13,475 nucleotides of DNA from assembly GCA_031256755.1 (NCBI GenBank), contig JAIRPZ010000263.1, forward strand, positions 1 through 13,475, read 5' to 3'. Source of the stretch: Planctomycetaceae bacterium. GTDB lineage: Bacteria; Planctomycetota; Planctomycetia; Pirellulales; Thermoguttaceae. This document shows positions 11,726 to 13,475 of this stretch, piece by piece. Each line of letters starts with the position of its first letter. Position 1 is the stretch's first letter. Below the pieces are notes generated by a model that was given only the letters and a program-made list of their open reading frames with translations, had not been told where the DNA came from and did not search any database. The position numbers and the translations under genes are program-made.

Positions 11726-13099
11726 ATGAAAAGGGACTTTTCCTTAACGCTCAATCCGAAAGTAAAGCGGGTTATCCAACTGCTGACGGACGGCGGGGCA
11801 TCGGACTGCCTGTTCGTCGGCGGTTCGGTGCGCGATCATTTTCTCGGTCTGGAAACCAAAGAATTTGACATTGAGGTCTATGGATTATCGTACAAAAAAA
11901 TTCTGAAAATTCTTCGCCCGCATTTTCACGTCGGTTTGGTCGGACAAAGTTTCGGCACCGTCAAAGTCGACAACGAAATCGACTTGAGTATTCCCCGCAC
12001 CGAATCGAAAGCCGCAGCCGGTCATAAGGGTTTTCATATCGAATCTGTTCCGCATCTTCCGCCGGAAATTGCTTTTGCCCGGCGTGATTTTACGATTAAC
12101 GCTGTCGGACTGCGGATAGACGGTACGGTCATTGATCCTTTTAACGGACGCAGAGATTTAGAGCAGAAAATTCTCCGCGCACCGACAGAAGCGTTTTGCG
12201 AAGACCCGCTGCGGGTGCTGCGGGGCATGCAGTTTGCCGCCCGGTTCGGCTTTGACATTGAGCCGCAAACGGTGGAACTTTGCCGCCGGGTTCTGCCGGA
12301 ATTTCCAACGCTTTCTGCCGAGCGGGTTTGGGCGGAGTGGGAAAAGTGGGCTGTGAAGGGAAGGTTTCCGGGCAAAGGACTGCAACTCCTGCAAGAAACC
12401 GGCTGGATCGCCTGTTTTCCCGAAATTGCGGCACTGCCCGGCGTGCCGCAGCATCAGATTTATCATCCTGAAGGCGATGTTTTTACGCATACAAAACTGA
12501 CGTGTGATGCGGCTGTAAAAATTGCCGATGCTGCCCGGTTCAGCAGTATGGAACGGGGAATTTTGCTTTTCGCCGCCTTGTGTCATGACTTCGGCAAACC
12601 GGCAGCGACCGTATTGAATGACAGAGGATACTGGTCGGCGCCGAATCATCCGGCTGTCGGCGTTCCGCTTGCCCGCTCGTTTTTGCAGCGGCTTGGTGCG
12701 CCGAACCGTTATCTGGAACATGTGCCGGTATTGGTCGGCGAACATCAGACGCACATGTGTGTGCCGGACGGTGAAAGACCGGGAGCGGCGGCGGTTCGGC
12801 GGCTGGCGGTGCGTCTGGAGCCGTCGAATATCCGCATGTGGTCGGCTGTTTGTCAGGCCGATGCCGGCGGCTGCGGTCCCGGTGTGCGGAATTATAAAGC
12901 GGTGATGTGGGAAGAAACGGCTGCCGGATTAAATGTCCGGGAGAGCAAGCCGAAGCCGGTTTTGCAGGGGCGGGATTTGATTGCGCTCGGTATTCCGCCG
13001 GGGCGGGAAATGGGAAAAATCCTGCGCCGTGTGTACGAAGCCCAACTGGACGGACTTGTCACCAATTTCGAAGAAGCAAAGAAAATGGTCTTCTCCTGA
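11726..13099 (+). CDS. CCA tRNA nucleotidyltransferase / poly(A) polymerase family, with HD domain
   Basis: The 457-residue protein belongs to class II nucleotidyltransferases that build or repair the 3' CCA of tRNA; some relatives are poly(A) polymerases. The head domain shows VGGSVRDHFLGL (31-42), DIEVYG (48-53, the metal-binding D48 and E50 in place of the usual DxD), then RRDFTINAV (119-127) and DPFNGRRDLEQKILR. The neck shows CEDPLRVLRGMQFAARFGF (158-176). An HD phosphohydrolase domain follows, with HPEGDVFTHT (247-256) and LCHDFGKP (285-292, H287 D288), as in bacterial enzymes with 2',3'-cyclic phosphodiesterase or phosphatase activity. A C-terminal GRDLIALGIPPGREMGKIL segment is conserved in the family. 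ATG 11726 is chosen: the longer frame starts at a TTG inside apgM. There is a 7-base gap to apgM, so they are probably co-transcribed. Confidence 0.92.
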   Translation: MKRDFSLTLNPKVKRVIQLLTDGGASDCLFVGGSVRDHFLGLETKEFDIEVYGLSYKKILKILRPHFHVGLVGQSFGTVKVDNEIDLSIPRTESKAAAGHKGFHIESVPHLPPEIAFARRDFTINAVGLRIDGTVIDPFNGRRDLEQKILRAPTEAFCEDPLRVLRGMQFAARFGFDIEPQTVELCRRVLPEFPTLSAERVWAEWEKWAVKGRFPGKGLQLLQETGWIACFPEIAALPGVPQHQIYHPEGDVFTHTKLTCDAAVKIADAARFSSMERGILLFAALCHDFGKPAATVLNDRGYWSAPNHPAVGVPLARSFLQRLGAPNRYLEHVPVLVGEHQTHMCVPDGERPGAAAVRRLAVRLEPSNIRMWSAVCQADAGGCGPGVRNYKAVMWEETAAGLNVRESKPKPVLQGRDLIALGIPPGREMGKILRRVYEAQLDGLVTNFEEAKKMVFS

Positions 13100-13145
13100 T
13101 GATGCCTTTGCGGAGCATCAGGGAACGGTATGACGACGGCTTTTT
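13095..13145 (+). terminator. Possible terminator after the nucleotidyltransferase gene
   Basis: CCTGATG (13095-13101), which overlaps the stop codon, pairs with CATCAGG (13116-13122). TGATGC/GCATCA is an alternative register. The T run (13141-13145) is about 18 bases downstream, so this is not a standard intrinsic terminator. Confidence 0.3.
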
Positions 13146-13217
13146 CCGTTAAAACCGGCAAATCCTGTGTATATTGCCGGCGCGTACCATTATTTCCTTT
13201 TTTTGGAATTTTACGGG

Positions 13218-13246
13218 TTGCGGTTTTTATTTTTGCAACCTATAAT
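13218..13246 (+). promoter_or_regulatory. Promoter with overlapping inverted repeat, upstream of the last gene
   Basis: TTGCGG (13218-13223), a 17-base T-rich spacer and a perfect TATAAT (13241-13246) form a good promoter. The inverted repeat GGTTGC (13216-13221) and GCAACC (13235-13240) overlaps the -35 and abuts the -10, as an operator would. The predicted start, near 13253, leaves a leader of about 110 bases before the ATG at 13365. Confidence 0.6.
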
Positions 13247-13267
13247 GGATGACGGAAACGGTCATCC
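13247..13267 (+). promoter_or_regulatory. Palindrome at the predicted transcription start
   Basis: GGATGAC (13247-13253) and GTCATCC (13261-13267) form a perfect 7-base inverted repeat with a 7-base spacer, directly after the TATAAT. The position spans the expected transcription start, which favours a protein-binding operator over an RNA hairpin. Confidence 0.5.
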
Positions 13268-13349
13268 TGCGGTGATCTTTTGCGGGCATACGTCAAGATA
13301 CGGAAGAACGGTAAAGTTTATCCCCTCATTCCCCTATTAACTTTTTGTG

Positions 13350-13355
13350 AAAGGA
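13350..13355 (+). promoter_or_regulatory. Ribosome binding site AAAGGA of the terminal lipoprotein gene
   Basis: AAAGGA lies 9 bases before the ATG at 13365 and supports that start. Confidence 0.5.
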
Positions 13356-13364
13356 AAAACAATC

Positions 13365-13475
13365 ATGAAAAACACAATGACAAGAAACCTTGTGTGCGGA
13401 TTTTTCGTTTTCGCCGCTGCCTTTACCGCATGCGGATCCAGTCCGTTGCGGAGTATTACATTTGGCGAGCGTTTT
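13365..13475 (+). CDS. Lipoprotein, N-terminal part only (cut by window end)
   Basis: Only 37 codons are present. They begin MKNTMTRNL, then a hydrophobic stretch VCGFFVFAAAF, then the lipobox-like TACGSS with the lipid-acceptor cysteine at residue 23. This is a typical signal peptidase II signal, so the product is probably exported and lipid-anchored. The frame is open to the window end. A ribosome binding site, a long leader and a well-formed promoter with two inverted repeats precede it, suggesting a regulated and possibly well expressed gene. The function cannot be told from the visible part. Confidence 0.75.
   Translation, partial: MKNTMTRNLVCGFFVFAAAFTACGSSPLRSITFGERF

Noticed and set aside
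1..13475. CRISPR arrays, tRNA or rRNA genes, and parS-like sites
   Set aside because: By eye I found no regularly spaced repeats, no cloverleaf-like segments and no TGTTTCACGTGAAACA-like site; a covariance or motif scan would be needed to exclude weak examples.

Overview
The window looks like chromosomal DNA from a member of the Planctomycetota, possibly a gut or other anaerobic polymer-degrading type. The evidence is indirect. Two proteins (7361-8599 minus and 8792-9478 plus) resemble, from memory, secreted or lipoprotein families seen mainly in planctomycetes. Most genes lack a Shine-Dalgarno sequence, and three starts sit 6-7 bases after a -10-like box. The core is roughly half GC and rich in the oligomer TGCCGGC. 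No database search was possible, so the phylum is an inference.

Left end (1-1134): a damaged accessory segment. At 145-517 (minus) is an IS5-type transposase whose centre is deleted, so an N-terminal piece and a C-terminal piece are joined out of frame. Beside it is an AT-rich block (about 541-1015) with its own consensus promoter and strong ribosome binding site. It holds an unrecognised small gene broken by one frameshift and apparently cut off where host-like sequence resumes.

Core (1086-6724): a HIT-family hydrolase (minus) and a solitary ParA-type ATPase (plus) diverge from an 88-base promoter region. Next comes a very large secreted GH78-type alpha-L-rhamnosidase with its own promoter, then a fragment of an HrpA-type RNA helicase that lacks the ATP-binding domain and most of the C-terminal half.

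Envelope group (6749-10384): a membrane methyltransferase of the isoprenylcysteine methyltransferase superfamily (minus), a secreted Pro/Ala-rich helical protein (minus), a putative lipoprotein (plus) and a membrane-anchored coiled-coil protein with a C-terminal helix-turn-helix-like segment (plus). The last three cluster around one divergent promoter region and may act together at the cell envelope; their functions are unknown.

Housekeeping pair (10495-13099): archaeal-type cofactor-independent phosphoglycerate mutase and a CCA-adding/poly(A)-polymerase-type nucleotidyltransferase with an HD domain, 7 bases apart and probably one operon. The operon promoter lies inside an unusual nested inverted repeat. 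The window closes with a promoter carrying two inverted repeats ahead of the first 37 codons of a lipoprotein gene.

I see no tRNA, rRNA, CRISPR array, complete mobile element or parS-like site. Nothing here is clearly a new multi-gene system. The best leads are the promoter architectures, the envelope trio and the scarred left end.
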